NCBI GenBank assembly: GCA_033032865.1
Contig: JAWHQI010000079.1
Coordinates: 8,746,501 to 8,810,500 of the forward strand
Direction: 5' to 3'
Source: Dactylorhiza incarnata
Lineage: Eukaryota > Streptophyta > Magnoliopsida > Asparagales > Orchidaceae
Length of the DNA: 64,000 bases
Notes under the pieces: generated by a model
Seen by the model: only the letters and a program-made list of their open reading frames with translations
What the model was told of the DNA's origin: nothing
Databases searched by the model: none
Shown: positions 41,845-50,949 of the stretch, piece by piece
How positions within the stretch are numbered: the stretch's first letter is position 1
Layout of the letters: the number at the start of each line of letters is the position of its first letter
Translations under genes and position numbers: made by a program

Positions 41845-42327
41845 TCATTGATAAAAGCGGCGCAGATTCTGCGCGTTCCAGGTGCGTGGGAGTGTCTTTC
41901 CTTCCGCCGTTCTGAGCTTGAAGGTTCCTGGTTTCACTGTTGCGGTGACCACATAAGGTCCTTCCCATGCTGGTGAGAGTTTGTCTTTATGCGGGCCTTT
42001 CCCGGCTGCTTCAATTCTGCGTAAGACGAGATCTCCGACGTTGATTGGTCTGGGCTTCACTCTTCTGTCGTAGAGCCGGGCCACACGCCTCTGATAGATG
42101 GCAACGCGCTGGGCGGCGCGGTCTCGAGTTTCAGAGATTAAGTCGAGATTTTGGCGGAGTAGTTCGTCATTTGTGCTGGGATCGAAAGTCAGTACTCGGA
42201 TGCTTGGTACTCCGATGTCGACGGGAATGACGGCTTCGGTCCCATAGCAGAGATTGTACGGGGTCTCTCCTGTTGGAGTCCTCTCCGTCGTGCGGTATGC
42301 CCATAGTACATTTGGGAGCGCATCCAC
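41845..42327 (-). CDS. Integrase C-terminal part of gypsy element B, shifted frame
   Basis: 160 residues continuing the integrase after a frame break at the poly-C tract near 42335-42347 (plus strand). It begins at the conserved VLWAYRTTERTPTGETPYNLCYGTEA block (quoted in part) and contains the C-terminal core up to WNAQNLRRFYQ, the same end as in element A. It is not an independent gene but the displaced tail of the polyprotein. Confidence 0.85.
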   Translation of the reverse strand: MDALPNVLWAYRTTERTPTGETPYNLCYGTEAVIPVDIGVPSIRVLTFDPSTNDELLRQNLDLISETRDRAAQRVAIYQRRVARLYDRRVKPRPINVGDLVLRRIEAAGKGPHKDKLSPAWEGPYVVTATVKPGTFKLRTAEGKTLPRTWNAQNLRRFYQ

Positions 42328-45020
42328 CCATTGCCCCCCCCCCCGGCTTCTTCAAGACGCGTCTTTATCCCTTTGAGGATGGTGCGGTTGGTGACTTCTA
42401 CCTGCCCATTTGTCTGTGGGTGTGCTACGACGGTGTGGCGGAGATTGATCTTTAGGTCATCGCACATTTTGGTGAAAGATTTCCCAGTAAACTGGGTGCC
42501 ATTGTCGGCGATGATTGATGCTGGGATTCCGAAGCGGCAGATGATGTTCTTCCAGACGAACTGCTTAGCATTCTCTTCCGTGATCTTCGCCAGGGGCTCA
42601 GCCTCCACCCACTTGGTGAAATAATCAATTGCCAGGATGATGAATTTTCTCTGCCCCGATGCCAGTGGTAGGGGGCCGAGGAGATCAATCCCCCACTGTG
42701 CGAAGGGCCATGCACTCTGGAGCGCAGTGAGCGCAACTGGGGGCTGGTGAGGTACGTTTGCGTGAAGCTGACAACTCCTGCACTTCTGAACGAGCTCTGC
42801 CGCGTCTTTCTTCATCGTTGGCCAATAGAAACCTTGGCGCAAGATTTTTTGGGCTAGCGCCTTTCCTCCCAGGTGCTCTCCGCAGACCCCTCCGTGTACC
42901 TCTCGCAAGGCGTAGTCTTCTTCGCCGGCTGGTAAGCACTTTAGAGAGGGACCTGAGAATGCCCGTTTGTAGAGTTCCCCATCTATGATGGTGTACGATG
43001 CTGCCCGCATTCGTAACCTGCGTGCTTCCAGGCGATCCTCGGGGAGGTGCCCCTGCTCGAGGTAAGCTCGTAGAGGGGTCATCCAAGAAGGTTCTTCCTC
43101 ATTGATGGCTGCAATCTCCCACGGCCCTGGGATACTTGGGGCCATGATCTCTTCCACGCGGCGTCTTCGCGACTGATAGCTGGATGGTGAAGTTGCCAAC
43201 TTAGAGAGCGCGTCTGCTCTAGAATTCTGCTCCCGGGGCACGTGCAGGATTTGGTATGACGGGATCTTCTGAAGGAGCGACTTTACGCATGTGAGGTAAT
43301 GCGCCATCTGGTCACTCTTGGCCTCATAATCTCCCTCAACTTGCGAGACTACAAGCTGGGAGTCGGCATGAATTGTCAAGCTTTCTACCTTACAATCGAT
43401 GGCGAGCCGGAGGCCGGCGATCAAGGCCTCGTACTCCGCGACGTTGTTGGTTGCTGGGAACTTCAATCTGAGGCCATATTCTAGAGTAATCTCATCGGGG
43501 CTTATGAGGAGCAGTCCTGCTCCAGCTCCCTCAGCTCCTGAAGCGCCGTCAACGTAGAGAGTCCAACGGGATGTGGCAATATGTTTGACAGGAGTTGCTT
43601 CCGGTGGGATGGTGTATTCTACAACAAAGTCAGCGAGCACTTGCGACTTGATGTCCGGCCGGGGCAAGAATTGGATGTCGAACTCGCCGAGTTCTACTGC
43701 CCACTTTACAAGTCTCCCTGAGACTTCTGGCTTTTGGAGGATTGCTCGCAGCGGGAGCTGAGTTAGTACTTTCACTGTGTGTGCCTGGAAATAGGGTCGA
43801 AGCTTTCGCGCCGAGAAGACGAGCGCTAAGGCCGTTTTTTCTGCTGCCGGGTATCTGGTTTCAGTATCGGTGAGGACCTTGCTGAGGTAGTAGATCGTCC
43901 ATTGCACCCCTCCTTCATCCTTCACAAGAACTGAACTGAGGGCCGTAGGCGAAACTGCAAGGTACAAGAACAGGGTCTCCCCGGGGGTTGGCTTTGAGAG
44001 AAGCGGCGGCGAGGCCAGGTACTGTTTGAGGAGTTCGAAAGCCGTCTGGCACTCGTCCGTCCATTGGAACCCAGTGTGGCGTGCTCCCTGGAGAACTTTG
44101 AAGAAAGGGAGGTACTTGTACCCCGTCCTTGACAGGAAGCGGGACAGTGCGGCGATCCTCCCATTCAGGCATTGCACTTCCTTGATTGAGCGAGGCGGCG
44201 ACATGTCCTCCAACGCCTTGATCTTCTCAGGGTTGGCCTCGATTCCCCGATGGGTTACCATGAAACCCAAGAACTTCCCCGCCGTCACACCAAACGCGCA
44301 TGTGCTGGGGTTGAGCCGCATCTGGAAGCGACGAAGAAGCTGAAAGCACTTTCCCAAGTCTATCAAATGGTCGCGACGGTGGACGCTCTTCACTAGCATG
44401 TCATCCACATATACCTCCATCGTCTCCCCGATGAGGTCTTTGAAGACTTTATTCATCAGTCTTTGGTATGTTGCTCCGGCGTTTTTAAGGCCGAACGGCA
44501 TCACCTTGTAGCAGTAGACTCCTTTATCGGTGCGGAAGGCGGTGTGCTCCTCGTCCGCGGGATTCATTCTTATTTGGTTGTAGCCTGAGTATGCATCCAT
44601 GAAGCTGAGCAGCTCGTGGTCGGCCGTTGTGTCGACAAGCTGGTCAATCCTCGGAAGAGGAAAACTGTCTTTCGGGCACGCCTGGTTCAGGTTGCTGTAG
44701 TCGACACACATCCGCCATTTTCTGGACGCCTTTTTCACCATTACCACGTTTGCGAGCCACGTGGGATAATCTGCCTCGCGGATGAACCGCGCCTCCAGGA
44801 GCTTTGTTACTTCTTCTTCGATTGCCTTTACTCGCTCGGGGGAGAAGTTCCTCTTCTTTTGGATTACGGGCCTGCAGGCGGGGTTAATGTTTAACGAGTG
44901 AAAAATGACTTCAGGATCTACCCCAGGCATGTCCTTCAGGCTCCAGGCGAAAATGTCCTCGTTCTCTTGCAGGAAGGTTGTGATTCTTTCTCGTTCTTCG
45001 GATGTCAAGAGGGACCCCAA
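42189..45020 (-). CDS. Gypsy reverse transcriptase, dual RNase H and integrase of element B
   Basis: 943 open codons. RT has KWRMCVDYSNLNQACPKD (about 102-119), MPFGLKNAGATYQRLMN and YVDD at 204-207. The first RNase H lies around 340-440 (LYLAVSPTALSSVLVKDEGG). The second, archaeal-type RNase H (about 485-600) has YVDGASG, YEALIAGL and ADSQLVVSQVEGDYEAKSD. Integrase has the zinc site ending CRSCQLHANVP and catalytic residues in WGIDLLGPLP, IADNGTQFTG and HPQTNGQVEV. Two tandem RNase H domains are diagnostic of the Tat group. It overlaps the gag-protease frame by about 110 bp in another frame. A GGGG run near 45010 has one base more than element A, so the natural state is probably one continuous gag-pol. 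Confidence 0.92.
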   Translation of the reverse strand: MGSLLTSEERERITTFLQENEDIFAWSLKDMPGVDPEVIFHSLNINPACRPVIQKKRNFSPERVKAIEEEVTKLLEARFIREADYPTWLANVVMVKKASRKWRMCVDYSNLNQACPKDSFPLPRIDQLVDTTADHELLSFMDAYSGYNQIRMNPADEEHTAFRTDKGVYCYKVMPFGLKNAGATYQRLMNKVFKDLIGETMEVYVDDMLVKSVHRRDHLIDLGKCFQLLRRFQMRLNPSTCAFGVTAGKFLGFMVTHRGIEANPEKIKALEDMSPPRSIKEVQCLNGRIAALSRFLSRTGYKYLPFFKVLQGARHTGFQWTDECQTAFELLKQYLASPPLLSKPTPGETLFLYLAVSPTALSSVLVKDEGGVQWTIYYLSKVLTDTETRYPAAEKTALALVFSARKLRPYFQAHTVKVLTQLPLRAILQKPEVSGRLVKWAVELGEFDIQFLPRPDIKSQVLADFVVEYTIPPEATPVKHIATSRWTLYVDGASGAEGAGAGLLLISPDEITLEYGLRLKFPATNNVAEYEALIAGLRLAIDCKVESLTIHADSQLVVSQVEGDYEAKSDQMAHYLTCVKSLLQKIPSYQILHVPREQNSRADALSKLATSPSSYQSRRRRVEEIMAPSIPGPWEIAAINEEEPSWMTPLRAYLEQGHLPEDRLEARRLRMRAASYTIIDGELYKRAFSGPSLKCLPAGEEDYALREVHGGVCGEHLGGKALAQKILRQGFYWPTMKKDAAELVQKCRSCQLHANVPHQPPVALTALQSAWPFAQWGIDLLGPLPLASGQRKFIILAIDYFTKWVEAEPLAKITEENAKQFVWKNIICRFGIPASIIADNGTQFTGKSFTKMCDDLKINLRHTVVAHPQTNGQVEVTNRTILKGIKTRLEEAGGGGNGWMRSQMYYGHTARRRGLQQERPRTISAMGPKPSFPSTSEYQASEY

Positions 45021-47235
45021 TCTGGATAGTCCGGGTTTGATCTTGCTGGGAGAGCGGCACTTTCACTACTCCTTCGACGGGTGCTCCTCGCTGAAGGGTG
45101 GCTTCGTCTCGAAGGTCGAAGTTGTCGATGTTGAGGGCCGTCGCCCTTGCCGGTTGAGCTTGCTTCAGGTAACAAGTCCTGGCTGCCTCCTGGTTTCCAC
45201 GAACGACTCCGACTCCGGCGGCGGTCGGGAACTTCATGGCTAAATGTGGGATTGATGGGATGGCTCCAAAGATGGATTGGAGAGCTCTTCCGAAAATCGC
45301 GTTGTAGGCGGAGCTTGACTCCACGACTACGAACTGGATGCTGTGAGTTATCTGCCTGGGGAACTCGCCCAGTGTTACCGGAAGGGTGATCATGCCCTGG
45401 ACCGGGACGGGGCGATTATCAAAATCGTAGACGGGCCCTGCCGCTGGGCTGAGGTGCTGCTTGGTGAGGTTCATGCTCTGCAGAGTGGAGAGGAATAGGA
45501 CGTCAACTGAGCTCCCGTTGTCGACCAGTATCCTTTTGACGTTGAAACAAGGTTCCCCGATCCCGGCGCTGATCACGAGCGGGTCTTGGTGCGGCAGCCG
45601 TAACCCCTCGAGGTCTTCATCTCCGAAGACGATGGCGGCGTCTTGCTTTAACTTCTTATCTTCATGGCCTTTCTCTGGCCTAGCGATAAAGAGAATTTGC
45701 GCGGCGAGGTTAGGAGACCCGGCTATAGTCTCGACTTGCCCTACCATCGGCATTCCAGCTGCTGGGCTGTGAGGTGCAGGAGGCTGATCTCTGGGCTGCC
45801 TGGGTTGCTGTGGTTGATTCGGTAGCTGGCCTTGTAGGAACCTTCCAAGGGGTCCTTGCCTGACGAGGCGTTCAATTTCCTCCTTTAACCTCGCGCATTC
45901 TTCGGTCGTGTGTCCAGCTCCTCTATGGAACTCACAATACTTTGAGTGGTCGGTTCTTTCATTCTGGTTTAGTGGCCTCGGCCTACGAAATGCCGGATTT
46001 TCTTGAATGGCGTAAAGCACGTTGGTTCGCGACGTGTTGAGGGGAGTGTAATTCAGCGGTGGTCGGGGACCCTGGTCCCTTCGGAGATCCCGACCGCGAT
46101 TAGGGTTCCGGCGCTCTTCTGTACGCCGCTCTTCCTGCCTTCTGGGAGCTTGCTCCGATCCTTTCTTCCTCTTCAGACTTCCTTCGAACTGTTGGCGATG
46201 CGCCTCGATGGCTTCATCCGCTGCTATCTGTGCCTCCACTCGATGTACGAGGTCCGGGTAATTTGGAACTGTCTCCCTCATTAGAGCGGAATAGAAGCCT
46301 CCCGGGCGGAGCCCTCCCAGGAAAACACCGCGCAGAAGCTCGGGGTCGACCCCTGGTATTTGCCGCGCCTCAGTGGTGAAGCGACGGAAGAATTCTTTAA
46401 GGGTCTCTCCCTCGTTCTGGCGGATCCCCGAGAGATGAGAGGTATCTCGGACGATTCTTCGGTTGGCGACGAACTGATCTGTGAACCGTCGGGCTAGCTC
46501 GGTGAAGTTGTTGATGGATCCTTCTCGCAGGGAGTGAAACCAGGTGCGGGCTTGCCCCTTGAGTGTCGCTGGGAACACTTGACAAAGGAGCTGATCGGCA
46601 GTATTGTAGATCCTCATGATGGTGGTGAAATGATTGATGTGCTCCAGCAGATCCTCAGTTCCGTCAAACGACTCGATGCTAGGAAGCTTGAAGCCGTGCG
46701 GAACCGGATGGGCCAGGAGTTGCTGCGCCAAGGGGGAGCCGTGATGTAGAGGGCGGCGGGCGAAGATGCCCCGGCGTCCGACTTGTCCATACTCTTCAGC
46801 GAGTACATCGCGGATCTCCTCACGGGTGGGCCCACTTATGGCTTGGTTGATCCCTGCTCCTTGCTGATGGTACAGGGGTTCTTCCCTAGTTCCTCTGCCA
46901 GGACGGGCTGGATGAGCAGAGTTGGCTGCATCTGAGTAGTCTTCTTCGTACATTTCTTCTTCGCGAGCGGCTTCCCCAAGGGGGGCGCGATTAGGGACCA
47001 AGGGAGGTGGGATGACCGGAGCGGCAGGTGGAGCAGGTGCTTCAAGGTTTCTGAGAAGAGCCAGCATTTTGGCTTGTTGTTCCTCTATTTGACGCATGCG
47101 TCCTTCTAGTGGGATGACAGGTGCCAAAGGGGCCTCTTCGACGGGAGGTGCGTTGATGAGTGAATGGGATGGAGCGGGCTCAACGCGTCCTTCAGGAATG
47201 GAGCCATTAGTGGTGCGAGCACTTCTTCTCGCCAT
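44911..47235 (-). CDS. Gypsy gag-protease polyprotein of element B
   Basis: 774 residues from MARRSARTTNGSIPEG, starting about 75 bp after the primer-binding site. A disordered Pro/Glu-rich N-terminus leads to a retrotransposon gag (capsid) domain at about 185-335 (FDGTEDLLEHINHF, WFHSLREGSINNF, FLGGLRPGGFYSALM), then a basic linker and the zinc knuckle CEFHRGAGHTTEEC at 434-447. The aspartic protease follows, with DNGSSVDVLFLSTLQ at about 572 and a flap-like region. The last roughly 35 residues are out-of-frame sequence after the G-run shift. Knuckle and protease motifs match element A and the Tat family. Confidence 0.92.
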   Translation of the reverse strand: MARRSARTTNGSIPEGRVEPAPSHSLINAPPVEEAPLAPVIPLEGRMRQIEEQQAKMLALLRNLEAPAPPAAPVIPPPLVPNRAPLGEAAREEEMYEEDYSDAANSAHPARPGRGTREEPLYHQQGAGINQAISGPTREEIRDVLAEEYGQVGRRGIFARRPLHHGSPLAQQLLAHPVPHGFKLPSIESFDGTEDLLEHINHFTTIMRIYNTADQLLCQVFPATLKGQARTWFHSLREGSINNFTELARRFTDQFVANRRIVRDTSHLSGIRQNEGETLKEFFRRFTTEARQIPGVDPELLRGVFLGGLRPGGFYSALMRETVPNYPDLVHRVEAQIAADEAIEAHRQQFEGSLKRKKGSEQAPRRQEERRTEERRNPNRGRDLRRDQGPRPPLNYTPLNTSRTNVLYAIQENPAFRRPRPLNQNERTDHSKYCEFHRGAGHTTEECARLKEEIERLVRQGPLGRFLQGQLPNQPQQPRQPRDQPPAPHSPAAGMPMVGQVETIAGSPNLAAQILFIARPEKGHEDKKLKQDAAIVFGDEDLEGLRLPHQDPLVISAGIGEPCFNVKRILVDNGSSVDVLFLSTLQSMNLTKQHLSPAAGPVYDFDNRPVPVQGMITLPVTLGEFPRQITHSIQFVVVESSSAYNAIFGRALQSIFGAIPSIPHLAMKFPTAAGVGVVRGNQEAARTCYLKQAQPARATALNIDNFDLRDEATLQRGAPVEGVVKVPLSQQDQTRTIQIGVPLDIRRTRKNHNLPARERGHFRLEPEGHAWGRS

Positions 47236-47309
47236 TGTTGTCGGTCACGAGTATTGCCACGAGGCGAATACTGTCTTCAGAGAACTTTTGCAGAGCGTGG
47301 GGAACACGT

Positions 47310-47327
47310 TTCCCACAGACGGCGCCA
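47310..47327 (-). promoter_or_regulatory. Primer-binding site of gypsy element B
   Basis: Minus strand TGGCGCCGTCTGTGGGAA, three bases from the LTR and identical to that of element A. Confidence 0.88.
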
Positions 47328-47330
47328 TAC

Positions 47331-48527
47331 TATTGCGGCTTCTCAACGCCCTCGGTAGACTGGTTTCAATTCGGTCCGTCTTAGCCCGGGCGGTCGAGTG
47401 CGCACACAGTCAGAATGTTGCAGAGAGAAAATGTTGAAAATGGTACACACAGATCTTTAACGTGGAAAACCCTCCAAAGGGTGAAAAACCACGTGGCCGG
47501 GACGGTGCTGGCCGAAATCCACTATGTTGTGGTGTTACAGGGCTTTCTTGGAGAAGGCGAGGGCGACAGGCCGCGCCTCGTTACAGTTGTGAGAGAGAGA
47601 GAGAGAACTCCGTGGGTGACAGGCCACCACTTAGGAGTTGATTGCCTTGCTGTGCGTCTGGTGCGGCTGCGCGCTTGCTGGGTGAGCCCTTCACGGAGCG
47701 CCTTGACTTTGCTGCTCTGGTTCGGGGTGCTCGTCTCGAACGGCGTAGCACTGCTTCCTCGGTAAGAGGCGCTCGCAGGAAGAACCTGTCAGTTAGTAAA
47801 AAGGGATGGCGGAGTGTAGAGAGAGAAACTCTGAGGGAAGGAGGAAATGAAGAGAGAGAGAGTCTGGGAGAGAATGAGAGATTTTTCTTTCAAATGAAGA
47901 CCCTTGAGGGTCTATTTATAGGCTTGGGAAGTGGAAGTTACGGTGGTTACGGTGGTTATCGCGGATAACCACCAAATGGAGGGTCGAGATCGTTGGCGAC
48001 GATCGAAGGGTCGTGATCGCGCGAGACGATCGGAGGGCTGCGAGGGCCTTGAAGAGATCCGACGGTGGAGGGTGAAGGGCGGCGACGGCGGTGGCCGGCC
48101 ATGGGTGGCCGGCCATGGCCGCCGGCCATGAAGGGGGCGGCGGCCGGCGGCGGCGGCCGCCGGCCGCCGCCTACCGCCGGCCGGCCGCCGCCGCCTACCG
48201 CCGCCTCCCGCCGCCTCCCGCCGCCTACCGCCGCCTCCCGCCGCCTACCGCCGCCTACCGCCGCCTACCGCCGCCTACCGCCGCCTACCGCCGCCTACCG
48301 CCGCCTACCGCCGCCTACCGCCGCCTACCGCCGCCTACCGCCGGCCGGCCGCCGCCGCCTACCGCCGCCTACCGCCGGCCGGCCGCCGCCGCCTACCGCC
48401 GGCCGGCCGCCGCCGGCCGGCGGTGGTTTTCGGGATCCGGTGTGTGGTAATGGGATTTGACGTGCGGGAATGGGATCCGGTGTGCGGTGATTACGGTATT
48501 TTCCATAAGTAGAGGGGGAGCCCATCA
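47331..48527 (-). repeat. 5' LTR of gypsy element B
   Basis: 1,197 bp. TATAAATAG on the minus strand at 47912-47920. It matches the 3' LTR closely outside the GC-rich variable repeat, where sequence and strand bias differ. Its inner terminus has mutated (minus strand ends GCCGCAATA). Confidence 0.92.
48130..48420. repeat. (CCGCCGCCTA)n array in the 5' LTR of element B
   Basis: A near-perfect 10-bp repeat, interrupted by GGCCGGCC words and by CCGCCGCCTCC variants. It is C-rich on the plus strand, whereas the other LTR has the G-rich complement-like form at this position. Confidence 0.92.
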
Positions 48528-48532
48528 AGCCT

Positions 48533-48558
48533 TAAGCGGAAGGGGATTTCACGGAAAT
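48533..48558. other. Short spacer
   Basis: Sequence between element B's target duplication and the MITE's target duplication; nothing recognised. Confidence 0.4.
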
Positions 48559-48567
48559 TTTTTTTAA

Positions 48568-48975
48568 GGGAATTGTTAAAAGCACCGTACATTTGGATAT
48601 GTGCACCGCATTTTTACCCGGCTTTTGAAAATACGCATTGTACATGCATTTTTTGGAAAAGTGTTCAACACTAAAGTTGTATATCTCGTCGAGATCTACA
48701 ACTTTTGTGTTGAACAATTTTCCTAAAAATGCACGCACAAGGCGTATTTCCAAAAATTCAATATAGTTACGCTCATGTTTCAATCAGGCGGCAATACGCC
48801 TTGTGTGTGCATTTTTAGAAAAAATGTTTAACACGAAAGTTGTAGATCTCGACGAGATCTATAACTTTCGTGTTGAACACTTTTTCTAAAAATGCATGTA
48901 CAAAGCGTATTTCTAAAAGGCGCGTATCAAATTGCGGTGCACATAGCCAAAACTGCGGTGCTTTTAACAACTCCC
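48568..48975. mobile_element. Mutator-like MITE with 9-bp target duplication
   Basis: 408 bp with inverted ends GGGAATTGTTAAAAGCACCG (left) and GGGAGTTGTTAAAAGCACCG (right, reverse strand). It is flanked by the perfect 9-bp duplication TTTTTTTAA at 48559-48567 and 48976-48984. The inverted arms extend through most of the element, and each half contains a further internal hairpin around ATCTCGTCGAGAT / ATCTCGACGAGAT. A 9-bp duplication points to the Mutator superfamily. It has no coding capacity. Confidence 0.85.
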
Positions 48976-48984
48976 TTTTTTTAA

Positions 48985-49083
48985 TTTTGTTTTTTAATTT
49001 TATAATTCATTAACTAATTAAATCAATTATATTCTTAAACTAATTGAAAAAAATAATTTTAAATACTTTTGAATTTTTAAAAT
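48985..49083. other. AT-rich spacer, nothing recognised
   Basis: Simple AT-rich sequence between two repeats. Confidence 0.5.
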
Positions 49084-49412
49084 TTAAATAACTACGGGCG
49101 GGCAGAGCCCGCCAAGGGCCCCGATTGATTGCGGGTGAAGCACGCAACGACGTATCGAGAGCGAGCTTCACCCGCCGGGGGCGGGCGAAGCCCGCTTGAT
49201 TGCGGGCGAAGCCCGCAACGACGCATTGAGAACGGGTGAAGCAAGTTCGAATGCCGCAATCAAGCGAGCGAAGCCCGCCTGAATGCGAAATAATTAAAAT
49301 TTAGAAAACGTTAAAATTTTATATAACTGTCGGGGCGCGGGCGAAGCCCGCCTTAATGCGGCCAAGGCCGTGTGCCGCATCGAGAACGGGCTACGCTTGT
49401 TCGAAGATGCTA
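49084..49412. repeat. Hairpin-rich GCGGGCGAAGCCCGC repeat, possible Helitron-like end
   Basis: At least six copies of GCGGGCGAAGCCCGC-like palindromes interspersed with TTGATTGCGGGCGAAGC words. It ends with an 8-bp imperfect stem (GAACGGGC...GCTTGTTC), seven bases, then CTAG followed by T. A hairpin shortly before CTRR and an adjacent T is the form of a Helitron 3' end, but no matching 5' TC end was identified. Confidence 0.35.
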
Positions 49413-49417
49413 GTTTG

Positions 49418-49442
49418 TATATATATATATATATATATATAT
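49418..49442. repeat. (TA)n microsatellite
   Basis: Twelve or so TA dinucleotides directly after the hairpin repeat. Confidence 0.9.
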
Positions 49443-50099
49443 AATAAATTATATATACACACACAAGATTGAAAAGTATGGGTCTCCCGCCCTATGTGAG
49501 TGCAACGGCGTGGGCGGCGATATTTAGCGAGTGCGGCGATATTTGTCATGAGCGCTGACTCTCTTGTCGGGGGTGGTGTCATTTGTCGTGTTCGCTGAAT
49601 GTTAGCGTGCATTCGAGCGGGTTGCGCCCTCATATGACCGGTTTGCGCCTGCATATGAGCGGGCTGCGCCCGCGTATGAGCGGACTGCACCGTAAAAAAT
49701 ATGAATCAATATTCCTATTTTTATTTTGTAAAAAAATTTACATTTTTACATTAAAAATCAATTTCCCTCCACCTCTCTCTCTCTCCTTATCTCAGTATCT
49801 CTATTCATTTCCCTCTCATGAGTTATACAAGAGCTATAAGGATTCCCTCTCCCTCTCTCCTCTCTCTTCTCTCTTTCCTTCTCTATCTCCATTGTAAGGA
49901 TGAGATCAAAAGTTTGTCTCATTTTGCATGGCTAAAATTTTTTTACTACTTCAAATTACTTGGCTTTCCAATTTTTAACCTTACCAAAAAAATATGTTTC
50001 TTCATTTATTTTAAAAAATGTGTTTCATATAAGCAAAATCTTCTACCTACAATAAAAAAAGTGCTCTCTCCGTCTCTTGTAAACTCTCGTGCACACGAC
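49443..50099. other. Non-coding, with CT-rich tracts
   Basis: 49500-49690 is GC-richer, with GCATATGAGCGGGCTGCGCC units repeated about four times at 17-18 bp spacing. CT-rich simple repeats follow at about 49765-49890. No gene is supported. Confidence 0.5.
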
Positions 50100-50200
50100 A
50101 AAAATGAGCAACAGACGGAGTATAACGCTCGAGTGTTTGCGAGCGGCGGGAGCGTTGTCGCGTCGGGGCAATGTCGTGGCAGGGGTAATTAATGTCGCGC

Positions 50201-50243
<43 letters not shown>

Positions 50244-50291
50244 CCGTGCACTATCGCGGTTGGCCATAGGGGCGAAGCCCCGTGCTTGTCA
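50100..50291. repeat. Hairpin repeat with a 37-base poly-C run
   Basis: A GC-rich island with a pure C tract at 50204-50240, then CTATCGCGGTTGGCC and GGGGCGAAGCCCCGTGCTTGTCAC. The final 43 bases align with those at 14604-14646. The poly-C length is likely unstable and may be affected by sequencing error. Confidence 0.6.
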
Positions 50292-50295
50292 CTTG

Positions 50296-50328
<33 letters not shown>

Positions 50329-50329
50329 G
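50292..50329. repeat. (TA)n(GA)n microsatellite
   Basis: TA repeat followed by GA repeat, between the hairpin repeat and the Athila-like remnant. Confidence 0.85.
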
Positions 50330-50331
50330 AG

Positions 50332-50691
50332 TTATAAGATAGTTGGTTCATCATCTTCCTCCATTTGTCGTTTAAAAGAGACGAAATCCTTCAAGACATG
50401 ATTCGTACTATGAGAAAACAAGCACTTGCGATTAACCTCTAACCTCGAAAGAGGCGGGAGAGTATAATTGTCTGGTGCTCGTGGTGGAGGTGAGTGAGTA
50501 TGATAATTAGGCTGATCATATGAGGAACCGTACGATACCGATTCCCCATAGGAGGAGTCGTAAGAGTCATAACCACGGCTTCTCAGATGAAATTCTTCAC
50601 TAAGATGATTGGATGCCCCACCACATATGCATTGCAAATTTGCATACATATTGACATGGGATAATTCACAAAATAATTGAACTCTTTGCAT
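50332..50691 (-). pseudogene. Gag-like fragment of the Athila-like remnant
   Basis: 119 open codons. The stretch with CELSHVNMYANLQCICGGAS resembles a damaged zinc-knuckle region of Athila gag (usually CEVCGGAH-like). A Tyr/Ser-rich part (RSRGYDSYDSSYGESVSYG) follows. Its closeness to the primer-binding site (about 230 bp) implies that a large internal piece of gag has been deleted. It could instead be an unrelated short frame. Confidence 0.35.
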
Positions 50692-50924
50692 GGGTTATCT
50701 ACACACAGTACAAATCTAAACAAGGATAACCTGCTGTAAATTATAAAATAAGATTAAAAATAAATAAATTTAAAGGCTGCAATTTAAAATCAAAACTAAG
50801 AAAAACAAAAATGATGCAATAAAATCAAAAACCAACAAAATCAAAACAAGCGCAATATACAAATGGAAAATGACTTTTATCTCTCGACTCTCTGTCTCTC
50901 TCTCAAGAAACTCACATGTATGTG

Positions 50925-50944
50925 TTCCCCGGCAACGACAACAA
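50925..50944 (-). promoter_or_regulatory. Athila-type primer-binding site
   Basis: Minus strand TTGTTGTCGTTGCCGGGGAA, compared with the family's TGGCGCCGTTGCCGGGGA. It lies 5 bp from the apparent LTR end. Confidence 0.55.
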
Positions 50945-50949
50945 CAATT

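Larger units (their letters stand above)
37369..48527 (-). mobile_element. Ty3/gypsy element B (Tat/Retand-like) with an antisense gene
   Basis: An 11.2-kb element flanked by the perfect duplication AGCCT (37364-37368 and 48528-48532). On the minus strand: 5' LTR (47331-48527), primer-binding site, gag-protease, RT with two RNase H domains, integrase, a region with a gene on the opposite strand, a polypurine tract (38630-38641) and 3' LTR (37369-38629). Coding is much better preserved than in element A: only two frame breaks, both at G homopolymers. The 5' LTR has lost the canonical terminal TG (TATTGCGGC instead of TGTTGCGGC on the plus strand). Confidence 0.93.

Noticed and set aside
48065..48528. 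Pro/Arg-rich frames in the other LTR of element B
   Set aside because: Same cause: the CCGCCGCCTA array.
50089..50316. Proline-rich frame across the poly-C run
   Set aside because: The run of prolines is the C homopolymer itself.
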